Origin: Helianthus annuus | Lineage: Eukaryota; Streptophyta; Magnoliopsida; Asterales; Asteraceae | Direction: 5' to 3' | Length of the DNA stretch: 64,000 nt | NCBI RefSeq assembly: GCF_002127325.2 | Contig: NC_035448.2 | Location: 117,631,426 to 117,695,425, forward strand | In this document: one piece after another, positions 10,549 to 20,639 of the stretch | How the letters are laid out: each line of letters begins with the position of its first letter | Numbering within the stretch: position 1 is the stretch's first letter | Notes under the pieces: generated by a model | What the model was told of the DNA's origin: nothing | Seen by the model: the letters and a program-made list of their open reading frames with translations, nothing else | Database searches by the model: none | Made by a program: the position numbers and the translations under genes

Positions 10549-13500
10549 ATGAATCCGAGTTGGTGGGGAAGTCCGGCTCCAGACAGTGGAAAATACATGA
10601 ATACCAGTCAATCTCCATCATGGGCCGAATCTCCGGTATCTACATCCTCACAAACAAATGCCACTCCAGCTGGTCAATGGGCGTTTGTTTCAAATCAAAC
10701 TCCGAGTATTCAAAGTCTTCTACTAAGCGAAAGTGAAACCGGAAGTTTGAACAGGCCTCCAAAGTTGATGCATCTTCAAGAATATCCAGGATGGGTTGAT
10801 CGTTTCCATACATACATTCTTGGTCAAAATACAGAGTTGTGGTTACGGTTCATTACGGAATTCGATCAAACTATCGAGGTTGCTGCTTCTTCGACAGCTA
10901 CATTTGCCGATCTTCCTGATGATCAAAAGAAGACGTATGACTTAGAAAAGAAAGCATACGCTATTCTCACTCAAGCACTGAGCAAGGATATTTATCATCA
11001 GTTCGTCAGTTTCAAGACAACGAAGAAGCTGTGGGATGCATTGAAGACAAGAGGAGTAGGTAATGAAGCCACACGTCAACTACGACGAGATCTACTGAAG
11101 AAAGAATTCGATGGCTTCACATGTATGGATAAGGAGTCCTTGGGAGATATGACAAGCCGTTTCTATCACCTGCTTACTGAGCTGACCAACTTTGAAGTCA
11201 CAACGACTCCAACAGAGGTGGTAAAGAAGTTTGCCGATGCATTGCCTCCTCAATGGAACAACTTCCTGGAGATCTTGAAGTACAACGGAACGTTGAGAAC
11301 AACAAATATCAACGATTTCGTGCAACTTCTGGAGAACAAGGATCAGGAAGAAACGTTGAAGGCAAAGAGAGTTGCAGTGCCACAGAATCCAGAGATGTAT
11401 TATGGCACCTCCACTACTTCATCTGCAAAAGGCGGTTCACATGCTCCACTTCAGACGGCGTTTGTCACAAGCACGGATATGTATGGCAATCCAGTGCAAG
11501 TTCCTGTAAAACCGCCTCCAACCACAGATCTGTATGGAAATCCAGTACAACCACCTCCTCCTCCTCCTGCTCAACAACCACAATATGCATGTTATGGAGG
11601 AACATCATCTGCTGCAGGTCAACAATCAAAGTCAAGTACAGTGCAGCTCGACACGTCAAGCTTTTCTAAAATCAGTGTAGAAGTAGCTAAGGAACACATG
11701 GAGCTGCTTAACACTGTAGTGAGCGCGTACTGTGGGCTGATAGAAGGTCAGATTGGAAACATTAATCTGACACAAGAAGATTACAGGCAGATTGATAAGG
11801 AAGAGATGGACTTGATGGATATCAAGTGGGCCTTTGCGAGTGCTGTGAGAAGAGCAAAGGATTGGATGGAAAGTACTGGCAGAACCAGCTTGGAAAGTAA
11901 GCGTGACACCAAGTATGGGTTCGATAAGCAGGCTGTTAAATGCTTCAACTGTGGTGAACGGGGCCACTTTAAAAGGGAATGTACAAAACCAGCACAGCAC
12001 GGGAATCAAAATCCCTTCAGAAACCGAGGCAACCAGCAGAATCAGAACAGAAACACTGAGCGTTCATTGGTGCCTGCAAATAACCAAACCAACCGAGCAC
12101 TTGCAGTTCAGGTGGATGAAGGTTGTGACTGGTCAATCCAGTTGGGTGGTGATGCTCCTGATGAAACAGCATGTTTTGCTCAGATTGTGAAAGAGTTAGT
12201 TCACACCAGTGGTAGAGAATCTTCTGCCAGTGGTGGTGAATCGTCTGAAGATGAAGACTCTTCTGGTTACAGCAGAAGTGCTGATGAAGAATCATCCAAT
12301 TCTGGTGATGATTATGTGGGTGAGACATCAAATGCAACAATCGATGCAGATATTGATGAACTCTTGGAGGAAGCTGCAGCAGAAACTCAAAGAAGATCTA
12401 TTTTGGTGGATCAAGCTGCTTATACTTCGTCTTCTCTCCATTCAGCCTTTATGGCTAATGTCGACGGTTCATCAAGTCAGGTATGTGTCGATGAACCCAC
12501 TGCTATTAATTGTGATGAATGTGCTAGGTTGCATGCTAGATGTGCTGATCTTGAGAAAAGTATGTCTGAGTTGCAAGGCAAACATGATGCTTTACAAGCT
12601 AGTTTGTTTGACTTGCAAGACAAACATACTACTGTGAATGAGAATTTGAGTGACTTGCAAAGTAAGCATGACGCTTTGCAAGAGAAATATGATGTGACAT
12701 TCATCCACAATCAGAAGTTGACTGTGGACCTCTCTAAATGCACAGAAGCCAACATGTTTTATGAAAACCATGAAAAGGAATTTAAGTCAGTAATTGAAAC
12801 ATTAAAGAAGGATAAAACAGAACTGACTAAAATGGTTTCAAGAAAACAAACTGATATTAATTTGTATATATCTCGCCTTGAGAATATGCAAAAAGAGATG
12901 GCTTGTGTGAAAACCGAAAGTGATGCGATCAAACTCAAGCTAGACAGTTATTTGAGTTCTAGCTATGTGTTAGATCACATCATTGACGTTCAGAAGGAAA
13001 AGAGAGATGTCACATGTATAGGCTACAAGAAGTGTCCACCACCAGTGAGACATAATTATGACGCCATGCCTGATGAAGAGGACAGAGTTTTCTTTGAACC
13101 TTCTGTGCCTCTAGATGTTAAGGAGTTTGCTGCAGGACTCGGATACCAAAAGGAAGTATCCTCAGATTCAGATGTGTCAGCAGATACATTTGTGAGTGCT
13201 GAACAGAATCAAGATCCTCCAGTTGTGATTGAGGATGCTGATTCGTCTGATGATGAATCTGATGATACTGTCCCAGCAAAGTCTGATGCGGTAGCCAAAA
13301 ATGAGGACATACCTCTTGAGAATCACATTCTATGTGATCCCCCTGTTCAACCCGCTAAGACTGTTGCAACTGAGTCCTCATCTGCAGGAGAGCCGGAGAG
13401 TGTGAATTTGCTGTACACTCTAGTTGGTGATGATAAAATTTACTCAGACAAAGATTTTCCCATTAAGAACGTTAATCAATCCTTAATCTGCAAAGTCTTT

Positions 13501-14343
13501 GAGAATTCGACGAGTAAGTTCTTGGGAAAGGCAGGACCTAAAGTTACAGTTACACAGTGTCCTCCTATTCCAAAGGCTGAAATTCGAAAACAATTTGGCA
13601 ACAAGAAACTGCCAACAGTGTCAACACAGCAAAATCACACCAAACCCAAAGGTAAAACACCGGCTCAAGCTAACAAGAAGCCGAATCAAAAGAAGAAGAA
13701 AAATGTAAACTTTGTGAAATCGACGGGAACAGACAAAATTGAAAAGTTTGAAAATCAATCTAACTTAGATTTTGTCAAGAAAGCTATTGTCGAGAAAAGA
13801 AATGAACCAAGTAGTTCAAAACCTAGTACCTCGGGTTCACAAAGTTCAACATCATCGGCTAGACGATCACATGATTCTTCGGGGTTTGTAGAACGAAGAT
13901 CATGTTTTGAGTGTGGAACCATTGGGCACATTATTAGAAACTGCCCATATCTTCATAAACAGAAAGGAAAGGTTGATGATCCCCGTGGTAAGACTGACCG
14001 TAAGCCATCTGTTTCCACAAAACAAGATCCCCGACTTGTAAAAGAAAGGGAAAAGAAACAGAAACGGCAACAGGTCAAGAAAATTGAAAAAGCGATTAAA
14101 ACCGATGTGGTTCATAAACAATCTGTTGTTGTAAAACCAGAAAATTCTAAAACTTCAAATCATCAAGAAGTTAAAATTTTAAAGAAAAACACTGGTGAAA
14201 CCAAACAGACTTGGAAACCAAAAACGGTTGTTGAATCAGGGGGACCATCACAATTCACCAACCATCAAAGACAAGAAGTTATTGTCATTGATGAAAATGG
14301 AAGACCCAAGACCACAATGGCTTGGGTCCCCATCTTCAACTAA
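10549..14343 (+). CDS. Copia-1 Gag polyprotein (1264 aa), intact
   Basis: Structural capsid/nucleocapsid protein that packages element RNA in cytoplasmic particles. It starts MNPSWWGSPAPDSGKY; the same start is kept in Copia-2 and -3. Domains: Copia-type gag (UBN2-like) around residues 60-270 (LTQALSKDIYHQFVSFK, ALPPQWNNFLEILK); Pro-rich linker with two TDLYGNP-type repeats; CCHC knuckle at about residue 465 (CFNCGERGHFKREC); acidic Ser-rich stretch; predicted coiled coil at about 670-790 with repeats of the type DLQxKHxxL; second acidic patch; Lys-rich region; second CCHC at about residue 1119 (CFECGTIGHIIRNC). The stop TAA at 14341 lies inside a CTAAT branch-point-like word. Far longer than a typical Copia gag, as known for Sireviruses. 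Confidence 0.95.
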   Translation: MNPSWWGSPAPDSGKYMNTSQSPSWAESPVSTSSQTNATPAGQWAFVSNQTPSIQSLLLSESETGSLNRPPKLMHLQEYPGWVDRFHTYILGQNTELWLRFITEFDQTIEVAASSTATFADLPDDQKKTYDLEKKAYAILTQALSKDIYHQFVSFKTTKKLWDALKTRGVGNEATRQLRRDLLKKEFDGFTCMDKESLGDMTSRFYHLLTELTNFEVTTTPTEVVKKFADALPPQWNNFLEILKYNGTLRTTNINDFVQLLENKDQEETLKAKRVAVPQNPEMYYGTSTTSSAKGGSHAPLQTAFVTSTDMYGNPVQVPVKPPPTTDLYGNPVQPPPPPPAQQPQYACYGGTSSAAGQQSKSSTVQLDTSSFSKISVEVAKEHMELLNTVVSAYCGLIEGQIGNINLTQEDYRQIDKEEMDLMDIKWAFASAVRRAKDWMESTGRTSLESKRDTKYGFDKQAVKCFNCGERGHFKRECTKPAQHGNQNPFRNRGNQQNQNRNTERSLVPANNQTNRALAVQVDEGCDWSIQLGGDAPDETACFAQIVKELVHTSGRESSASGGESSEDEDSSGYSRSADEESSNSGDDYVGETSNATIDADIDELLEEAAAETQRRSILVDQAAYTSSSLHSAFMANVDGSSSQVCVDEPTAINCDECARLHARCADLEKSMSELQGKHDALQASLFDLQDKHTTVNENLSDLQSKHDALQEKYDVTFIHNQKLTVDLSKCTEANMFYENHEKEFKSVIETLKKDKTELTKMVSRKQTDINLYISRLENMQKEMACVKTESDAIKLKLDSYLSSSYVLDHIIDVQKEKRDVTCIGYKKCPPPVRHNYDAMPDEEDRVFFEPSVPLDVKEFAAGLGYQKEVSSDSDVSADTFVSAEQNQDPPVVIEDADSSDDESDDTVPAKSDAVAKNEDIPLENHILCDPPVQPAKTVATESSSAGEPESVNLLYTLVGDDKIYSDKDFPIKNVNQSLICKVFENSTSKFLGKAGPKVTVTQCPPIPKAEIRKQFGNKKLPTVSTQQNHTKPKGKTPAQANKKPNQKKKKNVNFVKSTGTDKIEKFENQSNLDFVKKAIVEKRNEPSSSKPSTSGSQSSTSSARRSHDSSGFVERRSCFECGTIGHIIRNCPYLHKQKGKVDDPRGKTDRKPSVSTKQDPRLVKEREKKQKRQQVKKIEKAIKTDVVHKQSVVVKPENSKTSNHQEVKILKKNTGETKQTWKPKTVVESGGPSQFTNHQRQEVIVIDENGRPKTTMAWVPIFN

Positions 14344-14365
14344 TTCATTTGAGTTCATGTGCAGG
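14330..14365 (+). promoter_or_regulatory. Candidate 3' splice site between gag and pol
   Basis: CTAAT at 14340-14344 contains the gag stop and matches the plant branch-point consensus; TGTGCAG followed by G at 14359-14365 matches an acceptor. Copia-2 (29365-29389) and Copia-3 (42856-42879) keep both signals although the stop-to-CAG distance is 21, 20 and 19 bases in the three copies. No donor giving an in-frame joint is established. Confidence 0.5.
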
Positions 14366-17300
14366 GTGCTTCAGGAGGAACTATCAGTAGTCATTGGATT
14401 GTTGATAGTGGGGCATCCAGGCACATGACAGGCGACATGAAGCTTCTCTATGACGTTAAATCTATTAGAGGAGGTTATGTTGCTTTTGCTGGAGATAAAG
14501 GTGGATACATAACGGGTGAAGGAATGATATCTAACGGGATTGTCAGCTTTGACAAGATCAATTTTGTGCAACAACTTGATCACAATCTTCTTAGTGTTTC
14601 TCAAATTTGTGACAAGAAATTTTCAGTACACTTTGATGCTAATGGATGTTATGTGCTGAAACCCGGCTTCAAAATTCCAAAAGAATGGATTCTCTTGTCG
14701 GCTCCAAGGATAAATGATTTGTACGTCCTTGACATGAGCCAGGCTATTACTACGTCTGCACAAGCAACTTGTTTCGTTTCTAAAGCCACAGAAAAAGACA
14801 CTATCTCTTGGCACAGACGAATGGGTCACATTCACTTACGCAAAATGAATCATTTGGTTTCAAATGAATTGGTGAATGGTGTTCCCCTCAAAAATTTCCA
14901 TCTTCAAGACATCTGTGTTTCGTGCCAGAAAGGAAAGCAAACAAAGAAGAAGCACCCTACAAAGAAGATCAACACAGTGGCAGTTCCTCTTGAACGTTTG
15001 CACATGGATTTGTTCGGTCCTGTCAAGCACAAGAGTATTCGGGGTGATCAATACTGCCTCGTGGTTACTGATGATTATTCAAGATTTTCTTGGGTTGCGT
15101 TCATGGCACACAAGAGTGAAACCTTTGGCATTATCAAAAACTTGATCATTCAGATTGAGAATTTGTATAAGTTGAAGGTTAGGCGGATACGTAGCGACAA
15201 TGGTACTGAATTTAAGAATCATTCCATGGCGGAGTTTTGCACTTCAAAGGGTATTCTTCATGAGTTTAGTGCAGCTTATACTCCTCAACAGAATGGTGTC
15301 GCTGAACGTAAGAACCGCACATTGATCGAGACTGCTAGGACAATGTTGGTAGAGTCGCAGCTACCCATTCCATTCTGGACTGAAGCTGTGGCCTCTGCAT
15401 GTTACACATTGAACAGAGTCCTTACAGTCAAAAGGCACAACAAGACCTGCTTTGAGCTTCTTCAAAAACGGAAACCAGATTTGTCTTATCTAGAACCGTT
15501 TGGAGCTCCATGCACAATCATCGACCCTAATGGAAAGTTTGGGGCAAGAGCAATTGATGGATACTTTCTTGGGTATGCCACCCCTAACTTACGAGTCTGG
15601 AATCTAGAGACTAAAAGGGTCGAGGAATGGTCTGAGGTCAGAGTACAAAGGCACACTTTGCCAGTCAAAAATCCGGGTCAACCTTGGATGTTTGAGTATG
15701 ATGACTTCTTCAATTCGATCAATGTTGAAGCCGCTGAAGAAAATGCTGCGGCTAGGATGTTTTTCGAGAGTGACAATGCAACAGTTTCACCGGTGGTTCG
15801 TCCGATTCTTGTGAATCAAGAACCATCTTCTTCGGTGAACAACAATACTCTCAACAATGAGGATTTTCATGATGCAAACGAATTGAACGAATCTTCAGAG
15901 GATGATGAATTTCTAGATGCAGATCAAGAAGCTCCTACAACAGCAGTTCATGGTACTTCAGAGGGTACTCCTCCAGTAGATGCTCATAGAACAGCTGAGG
16001 CTACTGCATCATCCTCTTCGTCAATTCCGGGTCTTGAATTGGTTGTTGATCTTAATCTTAACAACCTGGGTATAAATGTTCCAGTTCCAGATAATCCAGA
16101 AACAAGGATTCATAATACCCATCCTCAACAAAACATCATTGGAAATGTGCAAAGTGGCGTACAAACAAGAAACATGTTGCGAAACAACAACAATGCAGGC
16201 TTGTATGCAGCCATTCGAGAATCCGGGCAACAAAACGACTGGTCCTTCGCGTGTTATGTCTCACAAGAAGAACCAAGAACGTGGAAAGAAGCCTTGAAAG
16301 ATAATGCTTGGGTTGAAGCAATGCAGGAAGAACTGCAACAATTCCAGAAGCTGGGTGTCTGGAAACTCGTAGAGAAACCTCCTGGATACAAGAAGATTGG
16401 TACCCGTTGGGTTTTCAAATGCAAAAAGGATGACCGCGGAGTTGTTATCCGAAACAAAGCTCGTTTAGTCGTTCAAGGTTTTCGTCAGATTGAAGGGATC
16501 GACTACAACGAAGTCTATGCACCAGTGGCACGTCTCGAAGCAATTCGAATCTTTCTAGCCTATGCGTCCTTCAAAGGATTCAAGGTTTATCAGATGGACG
16601 TGAAAAGTGCATTTTTACATGGTGTGGTTGAAGAAGAGGTGTACGTCGAACAGCCTCCAGGCTTTGAAGATCCTATCCATCCCGATCGGGTTTGGTTGCT
16701 CAACAAAGCTCTCTATGGTCTTCATCAAGCACCGCGAGCTTGGTATGCAACCTTATCTAACTATCTGCTGGAGAACGGTTTTCGTAGAGGTCTTATCGAC
16801 TGTACTCTCTTCATCAAAGAACAAGATGGAGATCTTCTTCTGGTACAGGTATACGTTGATGACATTATTTTTGGTTCTACTAATGATGTCTTGTGTAGGG
16901 AATTCGAGCGCATTATGCAGGATAAATTCGAGATGAGTGCTATGGGGGAAATGACCTTCTTCTTGGGCCTACAAGTACAACAAACGCAGTCTGGGATATT
17001 TATCCATCAGACTAAATATGTTGGTGACATCTTGAACCGATTTCAGATGTCTGATGCAACGCCCATTGGAACCCCGTTGCCAACCAATCACGGGATTACT
17101 CCTGACTTGAAGGGTGAAGCTGTTAGCCCATCCAACTATCGCGCAATGATCGGATCTCTTATGTACCTCACAGCATCAAGGCCAGATATAATGTTCCCAA
17201 CGTGCCTGCTTGCCAGATATCAAGTTAATCCGAAGGCCTCACATCTTGCTGCTGTTAAAAGGATTTTTCGTTATTTGAAGGCGTACCCTGACACCGGTCT

Positions 17301-17799
17301 GTGGTACCCTAGGGATAATAACTTTGAATTGGTAGCTTTCAGTGATTCTGATTTTGGCGGATGCAAAATCGACGGCAAGTCCACAACGGCTGGATGTCAG
17401 TTTTTAGGAAATCGCCTAGTCACATGGCAGTGCAAGAAGCAGACGTGTGTAGCTACATCAACATGCGAAGCTGAATACATTGCTGCCTCAAGTTGTTGCT
17501 CCCAAGTTCTTTGGATCCAACAACAGATGCGGGACTACGGTTTTGAATTCCTAACTACTCCTATTTACGTTGATAATTCTGCTGCTTTAGATATCACTAG
17601 AAATCCTGTGCAGCATTCAAAGACCAAACACATCGAAATCAAATATCACTTCATACGTGATTGCTTTGAGAAAAGGCTAATCGATGTTGTTAAGGTCCAC
17701 ACCGATGACCAACGTGCCGACTTATTTACCAAAGCATTTGACAAATCAAGATTTGACTTTTTATTATTGGTAAACGGCATTAAGGTCAAGCAAGAGTAA
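14359..17799 (+). CDS. Copia-1 Pol: protease, integrase, RT, RNase H, intact
   Basis: Open to a stop at 17797-17799. Counting from 14359: protease active site WIVDSGA (Asp 16), GAG-pre-integrase finger ([10 protein letters not shown] ... CVSC), integrase D217, D280 and E316 with exactly 35 residues between the last two, RT with the YVDD box at about 832, and RNase H with [11 protein letters not shown] near the end. No ATG exists in frame before the protease motif, and the frame is closed upstream by TGA 14350-14352 and TAA 14341-14343. The codon at 14359 is GTG, not a plant start, so the product must be joined to upstream coding sequence. The preceding bases form CTAAT...TGTGCAG/G, a good plant 3' splice site with the exon beginning at 14365. 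In frame with gag in this copy but not in Copia-2. Confidence 0.95.
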   Translation: MQGASGGTISSHWIVDSGASRHMTGDMKLLYDVKSIRGGYVAFAGDKGGYITGEGMISNGIVSFDKINFVQQLDHNLLSVSQICDKKFSVHFDANGCYVLKPGFKIPKEWILLSAPRINDLYVLDMSQAITTSAQATCFVSKATEKDTISWHRRMGHIHLRKMNHLVSNELVNGVPLKNFHLQDICVSCQKGKQTKKKHPTKKINTVAVPLERLHMDLFGPVKHKSIRGDQYCLVVTDDYSRFSWVAFMAHKSETFGIIKNLIIQIENLYKLKVRRIRSDNGTEFKNHSMAEFCTSKGILHEFSAAYTPQQNGVAERKNRTLIETARTMLVESQLPIPFWTEAVASACYTLNRVLTVKRHNKTCFELLQKRKPDLSYLEPFGAPCTIIDPNGKFGARAIDGYFLGYATPNLRVWNLETKRVEEWSEVRVQRHTLPVKNPGQPWMFEYDDFFNSINVEAAEENAAARMFFESDNATVSPVVRPILVNQEPSSSVNNNTLNNEDFHDANELNESSEDDEFLDADQEAPTTAVHGTSEGTPPVDAHRTAEATASSSSSIPGLELVVDLNLNNLGINVPVPDNPETRIHNTHPQQNIIGNVQSGVQTRNMLRNNNNAGLYAAIRESGQQNDWSFACYVSQEEPRTWKEALKDNAWVEAMQEELQQFQKLGVWKLVEKPPGYKKIGTRWVFKCKKDDRGVVIRNKARLVVQGFRQIEGIDYNEVYAPVARLEAIRIFLAYASFKGFKVYQMDVKSAFLHGVVEEEVYVEQPPGFEDPIHPDRVWLLNKALYGLHQAPRAWYATLSNYLLENGFRRGLIDCTLFIKEQDGDLLLVQVYVDDIIFGSTNDVLCREFERIMQDKFEMSAMGEMTFFLGLQVQQTQSGIFIHQTKYVGDILNRFQMSDATPIGTPLPTNHGITPDLKGEAVSPSNYRAMIGSLMYLTASRPDIMFPTCLLARYQVNPKASHLAAVKRIFRYLKAYPDTGLWYPRDNNFELVAFSDSDFGGCKIDGKSTTAGCQFLGNRLVTWQCKKQTCVATSTCEAEYIAASSCCSQVLWIQQQMRDYGFEFLTTPIYVDNSAALDITRNPVQHSKTKHIEIKYHFIRDCFEKRLIDVVKVHTDDQRADLFTKAFDKSRFDFLLLVNGIKVKQE

Positions 17800-19704
17800 A
17801 ACCAACATCGGAAAATCATTTTTGTAAATACCTTTGTGTTTTTAAATTTATCTTAGTTTGTTGATTTTAGGGGGAGTAAATCCAAAAATCGGAAAATCCA
17901 AAAACATCGAAAAATTCAAAAACACAAAAACAATAGAAAAACAAAAATGAGTTTCCTGGCGAGCAAAAGAGAAAATGATAGTACATCAGTGGTCTATCCA
18001 AACCTCTTTAAACCTTAAATGAAAAACGATAAGCAGCTCTATATAAGATGTATCGGTAGGCTCACAATCATTTTAAAGTGTGCAGGGTGATATAAATCTT
18101 AATCGACTGAAGACCAGGTGGGAACCATTCATTGGCATATGGTCTTAGTACCGAAATTTCGTTTGATAGATTGCCGAGGTTCTGAGATATTCGGTCTTTA
18201 TGCTGCTTATCATCTGGGTATCATGGTTGTATCTTTTACCGAAAAATAACGGGGACGCAAGTCTAGATCTTCCATGATACTATACATACGTGTACATATT
18301 GCATACTGCATTCGACCTCAATAAGTGATAAACAATCACATGTCCAAACCAAATAAGTGATAATATATCACATTTTTCCGGGTGTCAAGTTCGTCTCTCT
18401 GCTGTACGGAAGTACTGACCTGTTCACGGACTTGCACCTGTGCCCTCATGCATACGAAAATCAAGTTCCTCATCAATAAGTGATTATATCACATAGGACT
18501 TGTTTTCAAATCAAAATAAGTGAGTATCTCACAATTTATACGGTCAAACAGATGATAATCGGTATACTCACCGGTAAGATGAACACTCGTGCATACCTTG
18601 ATACGGGAATGTGTCGTGATGTGGATGAACACCGGTCGGTAAGTATAAATCATACCTTAACGTATCCCCTCGCCATGATTACATCTGATAAGTTGAGCTT
18701 AAGTGGACAACAATACCGATAATTGTTATAGGATGCTTATCTTAATGTTAACTAACTGAACAACAAGAGTGTTTTGGCATGACCGTACACTGATATGATT
18801 CTCTTACCCTCGAAACTCGCAAAAAGAATGTTTGTATATATTTATTTATTTACTGTTTAACTTTTATTATTTCTTTTAAACAGTTTCGTCGTTTGGTGCA
18901 TATCAGCACGACATTAGCGGTGATGTCGTTTGATAACACTCAAAGGATTTTAAATTGTTGTCTTTTAATTTCAAAAATACCAAAAAGATTTTAGGCGTGT
19001 TTTAATATAAACTTTATAAAAGCCAAAAAGATTTTATTTCTGCTTTATTTTCGATCGTACGATGTTGGAGCTCAAGTCTTCGTTACCTGAAACCTGACTG
19101 AAAACCGAACTGACTAAATCTTCATAAACGGTCAAAATTTGCAGATTTTGAAAGTTAGAATTTAAAATTGATAAATTTATTAAACTTTCAAACTGTCGGA
19201 CGGTGTTTGATTTTGACATGGTCACTCGTGTGTCATTTGTTTATACTATTCCAAGCAGTTGTTCTCATTACGCGTTTAGATTTCTTGCATGTGCAGATTC
19301 TAAAGGCTAGGAGAACATGGTCGATGACGAGCTTTGGAATGAAGACACGACGAGAAGGCGCTCAATGAATGAAGATGATCGAGTTGCCGTTGGCCATCAT
19401 CAACACCACAAGGATCTTACTTCATAAAGTTAAAGTACTTCACGAGCATAACTCAAGGGGGAGCTTATGTTAAGGGGGAGTTTGTCAACACACTTCCTAC
19501 ATGATACGGGTAGTTTGTTGATACACTTTCTACTTTCAAGACGTGAAGACTTTGAAGATCCTCCGGCATTGAAGACATGATAGGACATCAGAGTCTTGAA
19601 GACCTGAAGACCAAAGACTGTCGAAGTTCCAGACGAGTCTACACTTTTAGAAGAACAAGACAAAGCTTAGAGAACAAAGACAAAGCTACAGCCAAGGGGG
19701 AGTT
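17800..19704 (+). other. Copia-1 3' non-coding region with conserved hairpins and several polypurine tracts
   Basis: No envelope-like frame is visible. Four short palindromes follow AATAAG: GTGATAAACAATCAC (18325), GTGATAATATATCAC (18357), GTGATTATATCAC (18480) and GTGAGTATCTCAC (18520). The last has a compensated pair change. Polypurine-like AGGGGGAG occurs near 17869, 19455 and 19473, and at the true site 19694-19702. Copia-2 and Copia-3 carry the same layout. Confidence 0.8.
19694..19702 (+). other. Polypurine tract of Copia-1
   Basis: AAGGGGGAG two bases before the 3' LTR. Confidence 0.85.
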
Positions 19705-20341
19705 TGTTGGTGCACTTGTGTCTGTACTTTGTCTGTATTCGGTCTGATATAAACGATGTCCTGATTTGTATTGTAAGTTGACCAAGTCAACTATCCTCCG
19801 GTTTGACTTGGACAACATTTGAAAGATGTTCTGATCGAAGGATAGCCTCGAAGGATACACCGGATCCTTCGAGGTGATCGAAAGATATGGTTCGACCATG
19901 GTTCGACCATTAGACCTCGAAGGATGATCCTTCGAGGTCCATGCTGATCTTTCGTGTAACATGTGGTCGACAGATGATCCTTCGGACCATCTGTCGAATC
20001 CTTCGAGCAGACCTGCTGAGCTGGGTATATATACCCATGCATGTGTTGAGAGTTCTGGAGTTCTGCCATTTTACACACCCGAGAGATAGAAGCTTAGAGA
20101 GCATTCTGCCCAGAACTCACACACACACTTAGAGAGTTTATAGAACACTTCTGTAAACATTGAGCTTGTAACCGAAACCTTCATTTGCATTAATACGACT
20201 AGTGTTAATCGGTGAATCTTTGTGTGTTTGTTTCTCTACTTGCTACTAACTCGGTTTGCTTTCTAGCTTGGATTCCGCACTCGCTAGTAGGTTTGTATAA
20301 CAAGGTTTAGGTTCGTAATCCTCCGCGAAAAGGGACCTACA
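19705..20341 (+). repeat. 3' LTR of Copia-1 (637 bp)
   Basis: Same sequence as 9071-9707, then the target duplication ACCAT. Confidence 0.97.
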
Positions 20342-20346
20342 ACCAT

Positions 20347-20465
20347 TGTGTTCATTGTGTTCTATGTTTGATTGGCTAAGTTAAGTGGATTCCGCACACT
20401 TAACTTTGTTTGTTATAAACAAGGATTTTGTGGTGAAAATCGATCCTCCGATTTCGGGACCTACA
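20347..20465 (+). repeat. LTR-C, right part
   Basis: Continuation of 8737-9070 after the Copia-1 insertion. It ends in GGGACCTACA, the LTR terminus shared by the Copia families here. No primer site follows, so it is a solo LTR or a 3' LTR. Confidence 0.72.
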
Positions 20466-20466
20466 G

Positions 20467-20635
20467 TCTCACCATTGATGCCCCAAACGTATCTTCTTTC
20501 AAGTACAATGGCCGTACAATAGCTCCGTATCAAAACATCAACTTACCCCGTGTTGCTATAGCCTATGTTGAGCTATATCCTAATCTGAACCAAAAGCGTG
20601 AATGTGATTTTAGAATGTGGGCCAATCAGTTATAA
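20467..20635 (+). pseudogene. F-box/LRR-like gene scrap
   Basis: A short frame with SLTIDAPNVSSFKYNGRTI and RVAIAYVELYPNLNQKRECDF, ending at TAA 20633-20635. IDAPN-hydrophobic-SF-Y-G is characteristic of the LRR part of plant F-box/FBD proteins. Only about 55 residues remain and the 5' side is lost at the LTR border. Family assignment is by motif memory only. Confidence 0.45.
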
Positions 20636-20639
20636 TTCA

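Larger units (their letters stand above)
9071..20341 (+). mobile_element. Copia-1: complete Ty1/Copia (Sirevirus-like) retrotransposon
   Basis: A full-length 11.27-kb element. The 5-bp target duplication ACCAT lies at 9066-9070 and 20342-20346. Both LTRs are 637 bp and I found no difference comparing them base by base by eye. Primer site, leader, open gag, open pol, a 1.9-kb 3' non-coding region and a polypurine tract are all present. Integrase before RT in pol defines Ty1/Copia. Length, giant gag with two CCHC boxes and several polypurine tracts fit the Sirevirus lineage (inference). Identical LTRs and open frames indicate a recent insertion that may still be autonomous. Confidence 0.96.

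Noticed and set aside
13514..13519. Perfect GTAAGT in gag, conserved in all three Copia elements, as donor for the gag-pol splice
   Set aside because: Phase arithmetic shows that joining it to the acceptor at 14365 gives the wrong pol frame in Copia-1 and Copia-2, so it does not explain Pol expression by itself.
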